Source of the DNA: Tretioscincus oriximinensis
Taxonomy: Eukaryota > Chordata > Lepidosauria > Squamata > Gymnophthalmidae
Length of the DNA: 64,000 nt
NCBI GenBank assembly: GCA_022410635.1
Contig: JAJVDF010000361.1
Span: forward strand, 865,193 to 929,192
Direction: 5' to 3'
A program made the translations under genes and the position numbers. The notes under the pieces were generated by a model. That model was not told where the DNA came from. It did no database searches and saw nothing but the letters and a program-made list of their open reading frames with translations. Numbering within the stretch: the stretch's first letter is position 1; every line of letters begins with the position of its first letter. This document shows, in pieces, positions 55,087 to 64,000 of this stretch.

Positions 55087-55228
55087 GGCATAGCGCATTG
55101 CCAATGGGCCTAACTCGTATGCATAAACTAGTATAGTATGCATACTAGTTATGGGCCTAACTAGTATGCATAAACTGGCATAGCACATTGCCAATGGGCC
55201 TAACTCCACTAGTATGCATAAACTGGCA
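55087..55228 (+). repeat. Nested tandem duplication (90-bp period)
   Basis: GGCATAGCGCATTGCCAATG at 55087 recurs as GGCATAGCACATTGCCAATG at 55177. The shorter string GGGCCTAACT...AGTATGCATAAACT appears three times. The region also contains the palindromic TAGTATGCATACTA. Confidence 0.75.
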
Positions 55229-55700
55229 GACAGGCAGGCAGGCGAGTTCTCCTCTTTTTGGAAAATACAAAAATTAAAAAAAAAAAAAGTAAGTTTTTAA
55301 AGTTAAGTTATTTTAAATACATTCTTCAAATATATGCACTCATATTATACAGTTTTCTCTTAGCAATTTTTTAAATATTTGTTTCAGCTCTTCAAACATC
55401 ATCATGGCTAATTTTAAAAAATAATAATCCAGGTGATCATTTCCTTAATTGAAGGAAAAAGGTTAACCAACCCCTTTTCATAGTGGAAATACAATTATCC
55501 ATATGGAAAATTAATTGTCCACCTAAATTTAATATTTGATTGTAGCACTGATAACTGGAAATCAATCTTTTCCATCAGTACCTTGCTTTCATTCAATCAC
55601 ATAGGAAGACATTTGAGCATGATTTTCTTGGTTCTATCAATTATGGAAGATCACTTATCCTTGAAACAACTATGCATCCTTGACACTATCATACTACTAA

Positions 55701-55925
55701 CAATTTCAGAGAAATAGATGTGTTAGTCCAGTAGAAAGTCCGGCAAAGGGGCCAGTAGCACTTTGAGACTAACAGGAGAAAAGTGGGTGACATAAGCTTT
55801 CGTAGATACACGTCTGAAGAAGTAGACATGTCTATGAAAGCTTATGCCACCCACTTTTCTCCTGTTAATCTCAAAGTGCTACTGGCCCCATTGCTGGACA
55901 TATTACTAACACTATATGTTACTAT
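55701..55925. mobile_element. Palindromic DNA element family (AGTCCAGCAAA type), full copy
   Basis: The left half reads GGGGCCAGTAGCACTTTGAG, ACTAACAGGAGAAAAGTGGG and TGACATAAGCTTTCGTAGA. The right half is its inverse: TCTATGAAAGCTTATGCCAC, CCACTTTTCTCCTGTTAATC and TCAAAGTGCTACTGGCCCC. The short centre holds CACGTCTGAAGAAGTAGACA. The left terminus CAATTTCAGAGAAATAG also occurs at the end of the copy at 26449-26576. Confidence 0.75.
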
Positions 55926-56372
55926 TAGTATAAGTGGAATATTGTGTCAGCTCTCTTTCAGATGCAATGGAACCCATTTCTTCTAGAAAAAGTTCTTCCA
56001 TTGATTTATCAGTTCTAAAAGGCTTAGGGGATCACAAATTAATTTTATGACAAATGCGTGATGAGCCTTTATGTTCCTCTTGGATAACACTGCTTTTGCT
56101 TTGCAACTAATTTTGTCCACAACGTTGTTCTAATGATATTCACTCAAGTTGTCTTTGACTCATATTGAGTTTTGTTTGAGCATCTAGAATTGAGTATGAC
56201 TAATATGCAAAAATAGCTACATTTGATTGTGTAAGCCAACGAAGTATTGGACAATAGTCACATTTCATGTTCTAACGCAACACAGAAGATTAGGGAACAT
56301 GAATATCCTAGAAAATATTACAGGACCAAGTTTTCAACAGGATTTTTGCCTTCAGTATACATATAAAGATTA
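55926..56372. other. No gene seen (55926-56372)
   Basis: AT-rich, no recognised feature. Confidence 0.4.
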
Positions 56373-56500
56373 GTGGTGTGGTTCCAGACTCTTATTTGGA
56401 AGTCTCCCAGTTCGATTCTTCATTTCTCCACAAAAGCAAGCTGTGTAACCTTAGGCTAGTCACAATTCTTTGGAGCTCTCTTGGTGATGTTCCTCTTCAG
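56373..56500 (+). mobile_element. Sauria SINE fragment
   Basis: AGTGGTGTGGTTCCAGACTC, TTATTTGGAAGTCTCCCAGT, TCGATTC and TAGTCACAATTCTTTGGAGC match the head and body of the SINE; the tail is missing or decayed. Confidence 0.65.
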
Positions 56501-57293
56501 TCCACATGTACAAAATGGAGAGTTTTGCTAGGCTTTGCTATGCATCAGTAACTAAAGGATGAGAATCAGCAATTTCCTGATTCTCATTCACTTCCTGCTG
56601 GACCCCCCGAGCATGCTCAGTATTACTGGAATTGATCCCCATGATTGTGATAGCTTGTCTCTGCTCTGTTTAAAGGTTTTTTTGCTTGTCTTTGTGACAG
56701 AAGAAAGGTATGGGTGGCATGGCTAGCCAGCGATTTCTTCCACAATATTACGTAATTGCTGTTTTTGCCCCTTTGTGTGTCTGCAGTTTAAGATGCTTGG
56801 AACTTCTGCACAATACTAATGCCATAGGATTACCAGTTTTCTTTTTTNAAAAAAGGATTGGTTCAATTATTCATATGTATGCTTCTTTCAAACGCAATAA
56901 ATGTAGTGCACTTTTTCATAATTGTATTTCCACTATGAATTTCTGCCTGATGTTTAAATACAAAAGTGTGGCACTATTCCTTATAGTAGGTGGGGCTGAT
57001 CTAAAAATAATGCAAAAGTGAACAGAGATTTTATTATTAACTGGCATAGATCATCCAAAACGCACATATTGGCAGAGAAACGCTGTATACAAAAGTACAG
57101 TTAAACTTACTCTCCATCGTAAATTATTCATTTGAACTGTTGTTGAATCCAACTTTCAAATTCACTATTGTTTCAATTGAACTATATAGATGGAAGTGAG
57201 AGAAAGCCATATTCAGGCTGTACAGTGGCTGGACCTGCCCAATTTTGTTGTCAGACATGTATACGGTCACATATTGTCATGGTAAATATGCCT
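56501..57293. other. No gene seen (56501-57293)
   Basis: A 103-codon frame (56710-57021) has no recognisable features and is probably chance. Confidence 0.35.
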
Positions 57294-57308
57294 GTGTCAG
57301 AGGATTCA

Positions 57309-58636
57309 GAGGGGTATATAAGGTAGTGAATATGGAACTAACATTAAATGAAATGGTAAATTTTTCGTTTATGAAAGAGAACATACCAAAACAGCAAATA
57401 AACAAATGGTTACCACCAATGACGGCAACTTAGAAAGTCTGGCGTCAGATTCAGAGAAAATTCAAAATTGATTGTTATAAAACNGCCTCTCTAAAGATTA
57501 TTAATAATAAAGGGGAAGAAAAATTAGCAAGATATATACAGATGTTAAAAAGGAAAGGAATAAGAATAATTCAAGATTTATATGATTGTAGAGGAGTACC
57601 GTGGATGATTGAGAGGTTGAGGGAGTTGAGAGAAATACCACTACAATGGATAACAGAAGTAGCAATACATAATTTTATAAATAAACCACTAACAATACAA
57701 AAAATAAGAGAGGCATATTCGGATTATGAAAAATTAGTATATAAAAAAATACAAGGAGAGAAATCATTAGTAGGAATATTATATAGATTAATAATTAAGG
57801 GAAGATATAAAATTTATGATAGCATAAAACAAAGGTGGATACAAGATTTAAATATGACAGACGAAAATTGGGAAGAGTGGATAAAAGAGTTTATTATAAT
57901 TATAATAAGTTTAGGGAAGGGGAATTGAAATTAATTACAAAGTGGTACAGGACTCCAAGTCAACTATCACATATGCTTAATATATAACCATTATGTTGGC
58001 ATTGTGGGACAGATATAGGAACCTACATGCATATGTGGTTTGGATGTAGAGAAGTTAATAAATTTTGGCAAGAAATCATTGGGGAACTTACAAATATATT
58101 TCAGGTAAATATTCCTGTAGTGAAAGAGGTTCTTATTGGTAATATGAATCCAAGACAGTTAGGGAGGGAAAACGCATATATATTTAAACAAGGCATAAGG
58201 GCAGCCCATATTTTAATAGCAAGAGGGTGGAAGGATAAAGATAAATGGACACAGGAAGCCTGGTATGATTATATGTCAGAAATTGTACTCTTTGATTATC
58301 TAAAGGAAAGAAGGCTAAAAAGATTGGGAATTTTATTACATCCAGTGTGGGAGGTAAAGTGGAGGGCCTTCATTTCCCATGTGATTTTTCATAAGATGTT
58401 TTCACCCACGGCATTTACAATATATTGGTTTTTGGATTTGAAAAGACTCACTTAATATTTTTAGATATCCTTGAGTAGGGGGGGTAGGGAAGGGGAGCAC
58501 GTTTTGGTGTGGTGGTGGTATTTTCTTTTATTGTATGACTTGTATTGGGTGATTCGTTGGATTCAACGCATATATGTGTGTAATTATGTATTGTCATACA
58601 TATATATCAATAAAAATTTAATTTCAAAAAAAAAAA
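57309..58636 (+). mobile_element. L1 retrotransposon, 5'-truncated, with 15-bp target duplication and poly(A)
   Basis: Open frames at 57542-57928 and 58027-58455 encode most of the L1 ORF2 C-terminus. The conserved CWHCG...G-YMHMWFGC cysteine motif spans the break near 57995-58050. Then come VNKFWQEIIGEL, IARGWKDKDKW and VKWRAFISHVIF, with a stop at 58453-58455. The 3' UTR ends with CAATAAAAATTTAATTTC and an A run. GTGTCAGAGGATTCA lies on both sides (57294-57308 and 58637-58651). The RT and endonuclease domains are absent, so it cannot move itself. It is the best-preserved L1 in the window. Confidence 0.9.
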
Positions 58637-58651
58637 GTGTCAGAGGATTCA

Positions 58652-60702
58652 AGAGTTGGGTTCAGTGGTGGCTCAAATGAATTGCTTGTAATGGAGACAA
58701 ATTGTTATTTGAGTAACCTAGATTAAAAATTCTGTCCACTTTTGCATTATTTTGATATAATCTTACATTCTTAAAGTTCTTACGATTTACAGACCATTAA
58801 ATAATTTAAAACAGGTATTTCAATGAACATATTTTTAATCTCAAAATTAACTATACAACAATGTTCAGGGCATACTCGAGAACATTTTCGCCTTTAATAT
58901 ATATGTGGTAGTGAGTTATAGCCTTAAGATTTGTAGAGAAGGCCCTTTTGATAACAAAGGAAGTGAGAATCCAGGAGAAGGTTGATTATTTGAGATTCAG
59001 CTTCAGTTCTAGTTTAAAGTGTCATTAAAAGTTATAAAACAGAAAATCTTTATAATCTTAGTTTCTGGAGCTTCAAGTGTACGTTCTTTTTCACTGACAG
59101 TAATGTTCCCATACGATCACTGTGTAAACCTAAAAGATATTTGCTCCCAGCATTTATTACATCAGAGTGCAAAGGCAGCTGGGAATTATATCTATGGTTT
59201 CTAGGAAGTTCTCTTGTTGATCCAATTCAAGGCAGCAGGGGACTAGTAGGTGGAGTGAGTTAGGGATGATGGAGAGAAGAACAAATAAAAGAGATTAGAG
59301 CCAGCAGGAAAACCATGATTTGGCTGATCTGACTGGGTAAGAAAAATCTCCAGGTTTAATTGTAGCAATTAAGAACTGTTTAGTTAGACACAATTAAGTT
59401 TTGTCTTTAAAGTGTTCCAGCATTGGGACTGAGAATAGCTAATTTAAACATTTACTATTTTTTGTAAGTTTCTTATTCCATTGTAATTGGTCTGCAGCTA
59501 GCATACCCTTAATTGTTAGATGCTTTGAGTTGTAGGAAGAATAAAGTACACAAACAAATAATTATATTTTCTAACAGGACCTTTTGATAAATGGACCAAT
59601 CAATTTGTATATTTCTAGTTTTGAAAGTCAAAAAGTTTTTTTTATTTGTGTTTCAAACCACAAAGCTAGGGTTGTTCATATCTCTGTTCAGACGATTGTG
59701 ATCTGAGGTTTTCGGCCAAGCCATTCAGGGCATATACTTTAGCTTCATTGTAGCAAACACAAAGCCTTTCCAATTTGCAATATCCTCTTGTGTGACTTCA
59801 GTGCTTACAGCAAGAATTGTGCATAGTGCATAATAAAACACAGTACATAGCAAACCAACAAGCTGAACTATGAACATTGTAGGCCATATCTCATTCAGGG
59901 GCTTGATCATTGCTGAAGTAGACTGGAATCAAGAACATTCTAGTTGATTTTAATAACAAATTCCAAAAAAAATCCTTAAGTTGTCTATAAGCTTTTTCAT
60001 ATCCAGTTCTAAGGAAAATTTATATTTTCTAATTAATTCAGGCATCTTCTACCCAAAAAAATATGCTCAACACATTCCATTCCATACATCTAGATAAGCA
60101 TCAACAATGCACCACAATAACTATCAAGCCAGGACTTTATATTGAAAATAAGGATCAATTATAATAATATTTAGAGTAAGGTAAAGGCTCCTACTGATGA
60201 AGAACATGTTAATGGATGGCAGTTAGACCAATGAGCTAATGGGGCAATTTTGTGGACTTATGGGAATTGGGCTCATACTTAAATTAAGACACCCATAATA
60301 AAGGATTCATTTATTGATAGCACATGGATGTAAAATGGACGTGACTTGTCAGTATTCTTGAAACGTCTTATATTCTCATTCATTCCCCTCTTCTCATCAT
60401 TGTAAACTGATTCCTTTGGAAACCTTGCTTGTGTTATAATCAGATGAAATACTGTTTGAACATTGACTCTTCCTCAGGAAGACTGTTAAAGATCCCAATT
60501 GTAACAACTTTAGGGCATCTCATCTATCAGATACGTTCTGCTGAAATGCATTCTTAGTAAGGCAATCCCTCTCACTAGTAAGAATAACAAGGTAAGAAGA
60601 GAGTGGAGTTATGTTAGAGTGAAGTCACATTAAAAATTCTTCTCTTCAAAAATAGTGGAATCTAGATGCTACTTGCTTATTCCAGAATTTTTAGCAAAAG
60701 AG
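58652..60702. other. No gene seen (58652-60702)
   Basis: About 2 kb of AT-rich sequence with no supported feature. Confidence 0.4.
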
Positions 60703-60907
60703 TCTAGCCAACCCAACTATTCGAAAGCAAGAATCGCAAGGAATTGCAACTGACTGCAAGTAGATACATGGAAACCACCACAGCCTGGTGGGGAAGATAG
60801 AATGTAAGCCATTGGGCAAAATACCCTTGTAAGCCACTTTGACTCCCTTTGAAAGGTGAGAAAAGTGGGATCTAAGAACCCAGTTCCTCCTCCTCCTCCT
60901 TCTTCTT
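60703..60907 (+). mobile_element. tRNA-derived SINE (second family), copy 5, head-less
   Basis: Starts within the body (TCTAGCCAACCCAACTATTC) and runs through GGAAGATAGAATGTAAGCCA to AAGAACCCAGTTCCTCC and a CTC/CTT tail. The tRNA-like head is absent, as expected of a 5'-truncated copy. Confidence 0.75.
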
Positions 60908-61098
60908 ACCACCTTAGAAACTAACAAGAAAATGTTAGGCAGCACAAGCTTTCCAAGATAAGTCTACTTTTTCACTCCATAGCATATGAAGAAGTAGACT
61001 TATTCACAAAAGCTCATGCTACCTATCTTTTTCTTTGTTAGTCTCCATTACAAGCAATTCTTGCTGGAAATTCTGCTCCTAGACTAATATGATTATGT
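60908..61098. mobile_element. Palindromic DNA element family (AGTCCAGCAAA type), diverged copy
   Basis: AACTAACAAGAAAATGTTAG, CAGCACAAGCTTTCCAAGAT at the left are mirrored by ACAAAAGCTCATGCTACCTA and CTTTTTCTTTGTTAGTCTCC at the right, with GAAGAAGTAGACTTATTCAC in the centre. It begins directly after the SINE tail. Confidence 0.55.
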
Positions 61099-63349
61099 CA
61101 TGAATTTTACTTATTTTCCTTATATTTGGCTATTCCAGAATAAAGTATGAATATCTGTGCTTTATGAAATTCTAAATATAGTGGAATAAGTTACATCTGG
61201 ATGAAGCCTATGTGACATCTGGAAGCCAGTGCCTTCAGCAAGATAATCTTCTTCAACCATTCTCCATTTGTGAATCCCACCTCATTTCACAATTTATTTT
61301 GAATATTTAAATTTGGGGCTATATCTTTGGTGTCTATCATTCATGAGTCACTTTACTGGTTTGCTCAAGCAAATATGCCAAAATACTTTCCATTATCTCA
61401 GTATCGAGTCAGAAAACACTGCATAGAAAAGAGAGAAGAAAATACCAGGAAGAGTGACAAGCTTTCAATGTATTATATCCAAGCCAAGTTTGCATAGTGA
61501 AATGACATACCCAGCATCTTTACATTTAGCTGCTAACAAAACTTTTTTAGCGCTCTGCAAAAGAATATAAATTGACATGGTTTTGCTCATACAACTTCCC
61601 AGCAGCAAATGTTCGCCAGATGCAACCTTCCCAAATTCCATTTTTTCTTTTATCATCCCCTTATATACTTCCCCACCCCAGCTCCCTTCATCCCAAACCA
61701 AAAGTTATGTAACAAGGTAATACCAACAATGAGAAACTGCATGATAAAATCCTGCCCAAAAGTGAAAAATGCTAATTTTGTCTCATTTAGCAGCTGGATA
61801 CAGAAATGCTCATTAGTTTTAAGAGGGTTAATCCTTTTAACTTTTGCATATTGATATGCCAATTATGCCTAATTGTACAAGAGGCATCAGTCAAGGTAAT
61901 AGTGCATAAACACATGAAAGTTATTAAGTACATCCCAACATGTAATAAAGTAGGTGTTAATTGGTAGCTGAGTTCTGCAGGCTATTGAGGTGGATAATTC
62001 ATTGAGAGATGGATCACTTGTAATTTCTCTACATAATTCCTTTTGCAGTCTCATGCTGTGATGTTTTCATGCTTGTCAAAAACAACTGCAGCCTAGTGCC
62101 TTTTGTTAAACACAGCCAATAAAATATGTTAGGCATCATTAAATATACTTAACTTTTAAACTTTTTTAGAGGTACACTCTAACTGTTCATACATTATACT
62201 ATTTCTAAATAAATTACTGCAAATATTCTTTTTAGCATCCAAAGTGAAGTACATCTCAATTATGGAAGGTTTGGTAGGTGTGTGTGTGTGTTTAAAGTAA
62301 TATGTGCAAATGTGTCACAGAAAAGTGATAGTTTTAAATTGGTGAATAAACAGCAGTAAATGAATGTTTCATCGGTTGCTGAGTCGATGTCTACGGGGTG
62401 TTCTAGGATGGGTGAATGGGTGAAAATGCAACTGTTGTATTTCAAAATGCAATACACATTTCTCCAGAATAATTAATTTTCTGTATTTGCTGAGCTATGC
62501 CATATGGATTCTGCATCTGAAGGTGGGGGTAAAATTATCAGGAAACAGAGCTACCAAATGCTGATAGAATGCCTATATTATTTTACTATTTCATTTAAGA
62601 GCTAAATATTTCATATGGTTTTATTATATCTACTGAACAGTAAATTATAACAATTGTTTGCATGGTTTTTGGAACGAGGGAAAAGACAACACATAAACTA
62701 TATTTGTAGATACGACCGAGATGGGAGAGAAACAGAATGTCTTAATACAGATTTTGAACTTTCATTTGTTTGCTCTGACTTGAAAATCTGAGCCGGAGTC
62801 CAAATTGAGCAACTAACACTGCATAAATAATTTTGCAACATCATATGGCCTCAGCTGCAAGTTGCAGCTATTACAGAGGAAAATTAACCAAGGGAGGCTC
62901 ATACCAATCAGTTTGTTTAGTGAAAGAGTAAAGGGGAAGGCACATCCTGGCAACAGAGATCGCCACTGAAGTATCAGTGTTTAAATCTTTTCAGAAGAGA
63001 TTAAAACAACAACTGCGCACCACATGTCTCTCACATTTACAAATGAAAGAGCGTTTCACAAAGACAACTTGCAAGCTTTACTTGACAAGACAAACGTCTA
63101 TTACGTTTGCAACTGTATTCTTAGTTCAGTATGCTCAAACAGCAGAGATGCCTTCATATTTCCCCTTATCAAAAACATCCAAATTCTCTTGATGTTGATA
63201 ATATATACAGTAGGTTTCCTACATAAAATCTAAGATAGTTTTTCACCTTTGATGGGAGTGAAAAAGTTGTTTCTTCCCAAGTGCTACAGGCATTAGAAGC
63301 TGCACCTGGAGAAACTCCTCTCTCTTCTACAGACATTGAAAGTGCACGA
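61099..63349. other. No gene seen (61099-63349)
   Basis: About 2.2 kb, AT-rich, with a short (GT)n at 62279-62292. The part 62500-62950 is free of recognised repeats. No coding evidence. Confidence 0.4.
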
Positions 63350-63501
63350 TGTCATGAGTACATGACATAATATGTATATAAAGTCATATAAGGAATGTAT
63401 AAAGTTGTGGTAATATATATGTAAATAATTCTGAGGTAAATATATGTTGATGTAAGGTTTTGAGGTGAGCTTCAGGTTTTGGAACAGCATTGTATAAACA
63501 A

Positions 63502-63506
63502 CCAAT
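63502..63506 (+). promoter_or_regulatory. CCAAT box in the LTR
   Basis: ACCAAT lies about 50 bases upstream of the TATA box; an inverted copy (ATTGG) lies near 63538. Confidence 0.45.
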
Positions 63507-63553
63507 GAATTGTAAGCTATGCACCTGGTCAGCTGGGATTGGCCAGCAAGATG

Positions 63554-63561
63554 TATAAATA
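63554..63561 (+). promoter_or_regulatory. TATA box of the LTR promoter
   Basis: TATAAATA followed by GAGGGACTTGC. Its place in the LTR, about 70 bases before AATAAA, fits an LTR promoter with start near 63585-63590. Confidence 0.65.
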
Positions 63562-63624
63562 GAGGGACTTGCTGGGGCAGTCTTCACTGCTGACCAGACT
63601 AAGACGGAGAGCTGAGCTGAGCTG

Positions 63625-63630
63625 AATAAA
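63625..63630 (+). promoter_or_regulatory. Poly(A) signal of the LTR
   Basis: AATAAA preceded by GAGCTGAGCTGAGCTG, with a TG-rich stretch (CTTGTCTGGAGTGTCC) downstream, as at polyadenylation sites. Confidence 0.6.
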
Positions 63631-63697
63631 CACTTTCAGAACTCAAATCACATTCTTGTCTGGAGTGTCCTTCATCCCCTACCTCTACCATCACAAG

Positions 63698-63715
63698 TGG
63701 TCAGCAGTCACCTCA
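63698..63715 (+). other. Putative primer-binding site of the LTR element
   Basis: TGGTCAGCAGTCACCTCA begins two bases after the LTR end. The TGG start would pair with the CCA end of a tRNA; I did not identify which tRNA. Confidence 0.45.
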
Positions 63716-63735
63716 GGAAAAAAAAAATTTTCCTG
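63714..63735 (+). other. Small stem-loop in the LTR element leader
   Basis: CAGGAAAA and TTTTCCTG form an 8-bp stem around six A's, between the putative primer-binding site and the open frame. It could act in packaging or translation, but that is speculation. Confidence 0.4.
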
Positions 63736-63741
63736 CCCAAG

Positions 63742-64000
63742 ATGAGCCACGAAGAGAAGAACATCACGCCTGACAAAAGGTTTCCCAGAGCGGCAGAGGG
63801 CTCCGATACTGTCCCTCAGTGGAGCAACCTCACCCGCCAACTATGGGAAACACCTGAGTCGGGCGCAAGGCCGAAGATAAGGGAGCTATCTGAAGTGCGG
63901 CCTGTGGAACCAGAAAGGGAAAACGCCAACGTAGAAAGGCAGAGAACGCAGGCAGACAGAACAGCGCTGATGGAGCTGCCAAGGCAGACGTTCACCCCGG
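63742..64000 (+). CDS. Start of the first ORF (gag-like position) of the LTR element, partial
   Basis: From the ATG at 63742 the frame is open for 86 codons to the window edge. It begins MSHEEKNITPDKR and is rich in charged residues (E, R, K) and proline, with no signal peptide or membrane segment. Its position right after the LTR and leader is that of gag. The DNA is GC- and CpG-rich, unlike the decayed AT-rich surroundings, which suggests a fairly recent insertion under little decay so far. No zinc knuckle or capsid motif falls inside the visible part, so the gag assignment is positional. Confidence 0.55.
   Translation, partial: MSHEEKNITPDKRFPRAAEGSDTVPQWSNLTRQLWETPESGARPKIRELSEVRPVEPERENANVERQRTQADRTALMELPRQTFTP

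Larger units (their letters stand above)
63350..63695 (+). mobile_element. 5' LTR of an LTR retrotransposon
   Basis: A 346-bp segment starts TGTCATGAG and ends ATCACA (TG...CA boundaries). It carries a CCAAT box (63502-63506), a TATA box and an AATAAA signal in that order, as expected of U3 and R. It is followed after two bases by TGGTCAGCAGTCAC, a position and TGG start fitting a tRNA primer-binding site, and then by a long open frame. The partner LTR would lie beyond the window, so this is inferred from structure alone. The superfamily is not assigned. Confidence 0.7.

Overview
This window looks like repeat-rich intergenic DNA from a vertebrate, most likely a squamate reptile (a lizard). 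The evidence is the repeats. There are copies of a tRNA-derived SINE that I recognise as Sauria SINE, and a second tRNA-derived SINE with a GAA/CTT-rich tail. There are many CR1-type LINE 3' ends, several short 5'-truncated L1 copies, and many small inverted-repeat DNA elements. Base composition is AT-rich apart from a GC-rich patch near 23.7-24.6 kb and the LTR element at the right edge. I found no host protein-coding gene, no host exon I would defend, and no tRNA or rRNA gene. Almost all longer open frames are LINE fragments, simple repeats or chance frames.

Layout. 0-7 kb: an inverted-repeat DNA element, an unassigned LINE 3' end, a truncated L1, two CR1 3' ends in tandem (the second carrying a hairpin element), and a LINE reverse-transcriptase fragment split by another L1. 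7-15 kb: an 84-bp palindrome, a Sauria SINE, two copies of the second SINE and four CR1 pieces. 17-20 kb: a second hairpin element, an L1 split by a CR1, and a second 84-bp palindrome. 21.6-24.6 kb: a SINE/CR1 pair, a (TTC)n run that enters a 469-base gap, a pyrimidine tract, a CR1 and a purine-rich, GC-rich patch. 26-33 kb: SINEs, a third hairpin element inside a SINE, a 437-bp DNA element, and a CR1 split by another DNA element that itself contains a SINE. 33-47 kb is mostly unique-looking and AT-rich, with a CR1 split by a 418-bp element and a 432-bp relative of the 437-bp element. 47-49 kb: a SINE carrying a 119-nt hairpin, a small inverted-repeat element, a CR1, and a mariner-like element inside an apparent L1 3' end. 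53-61 kb: SINE, CR1, LINE and palindromic elements, and the clearest L1 insertion (15-bp target duplication). 63.35-64 kb: the left end of an LTR retrotransposon with TATA box, poly(A) signal and an intact open frame running off the window.

The 'genes' here do not work together as a pathway. The content is a record of successive transposition: nested insertions give relative ages, and several insertions can be delimited to the base by target-site duplications or by the interrupted host repeat. The least ordinary signals are the three-copy hairpin family that starts TAGGCTGA, the ~435-bp family with 3-bp target duplications, the snap-back SINE at 47.2 kb and the open LTR element at the right edge. 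Family names were assigned by eye, without a database search.
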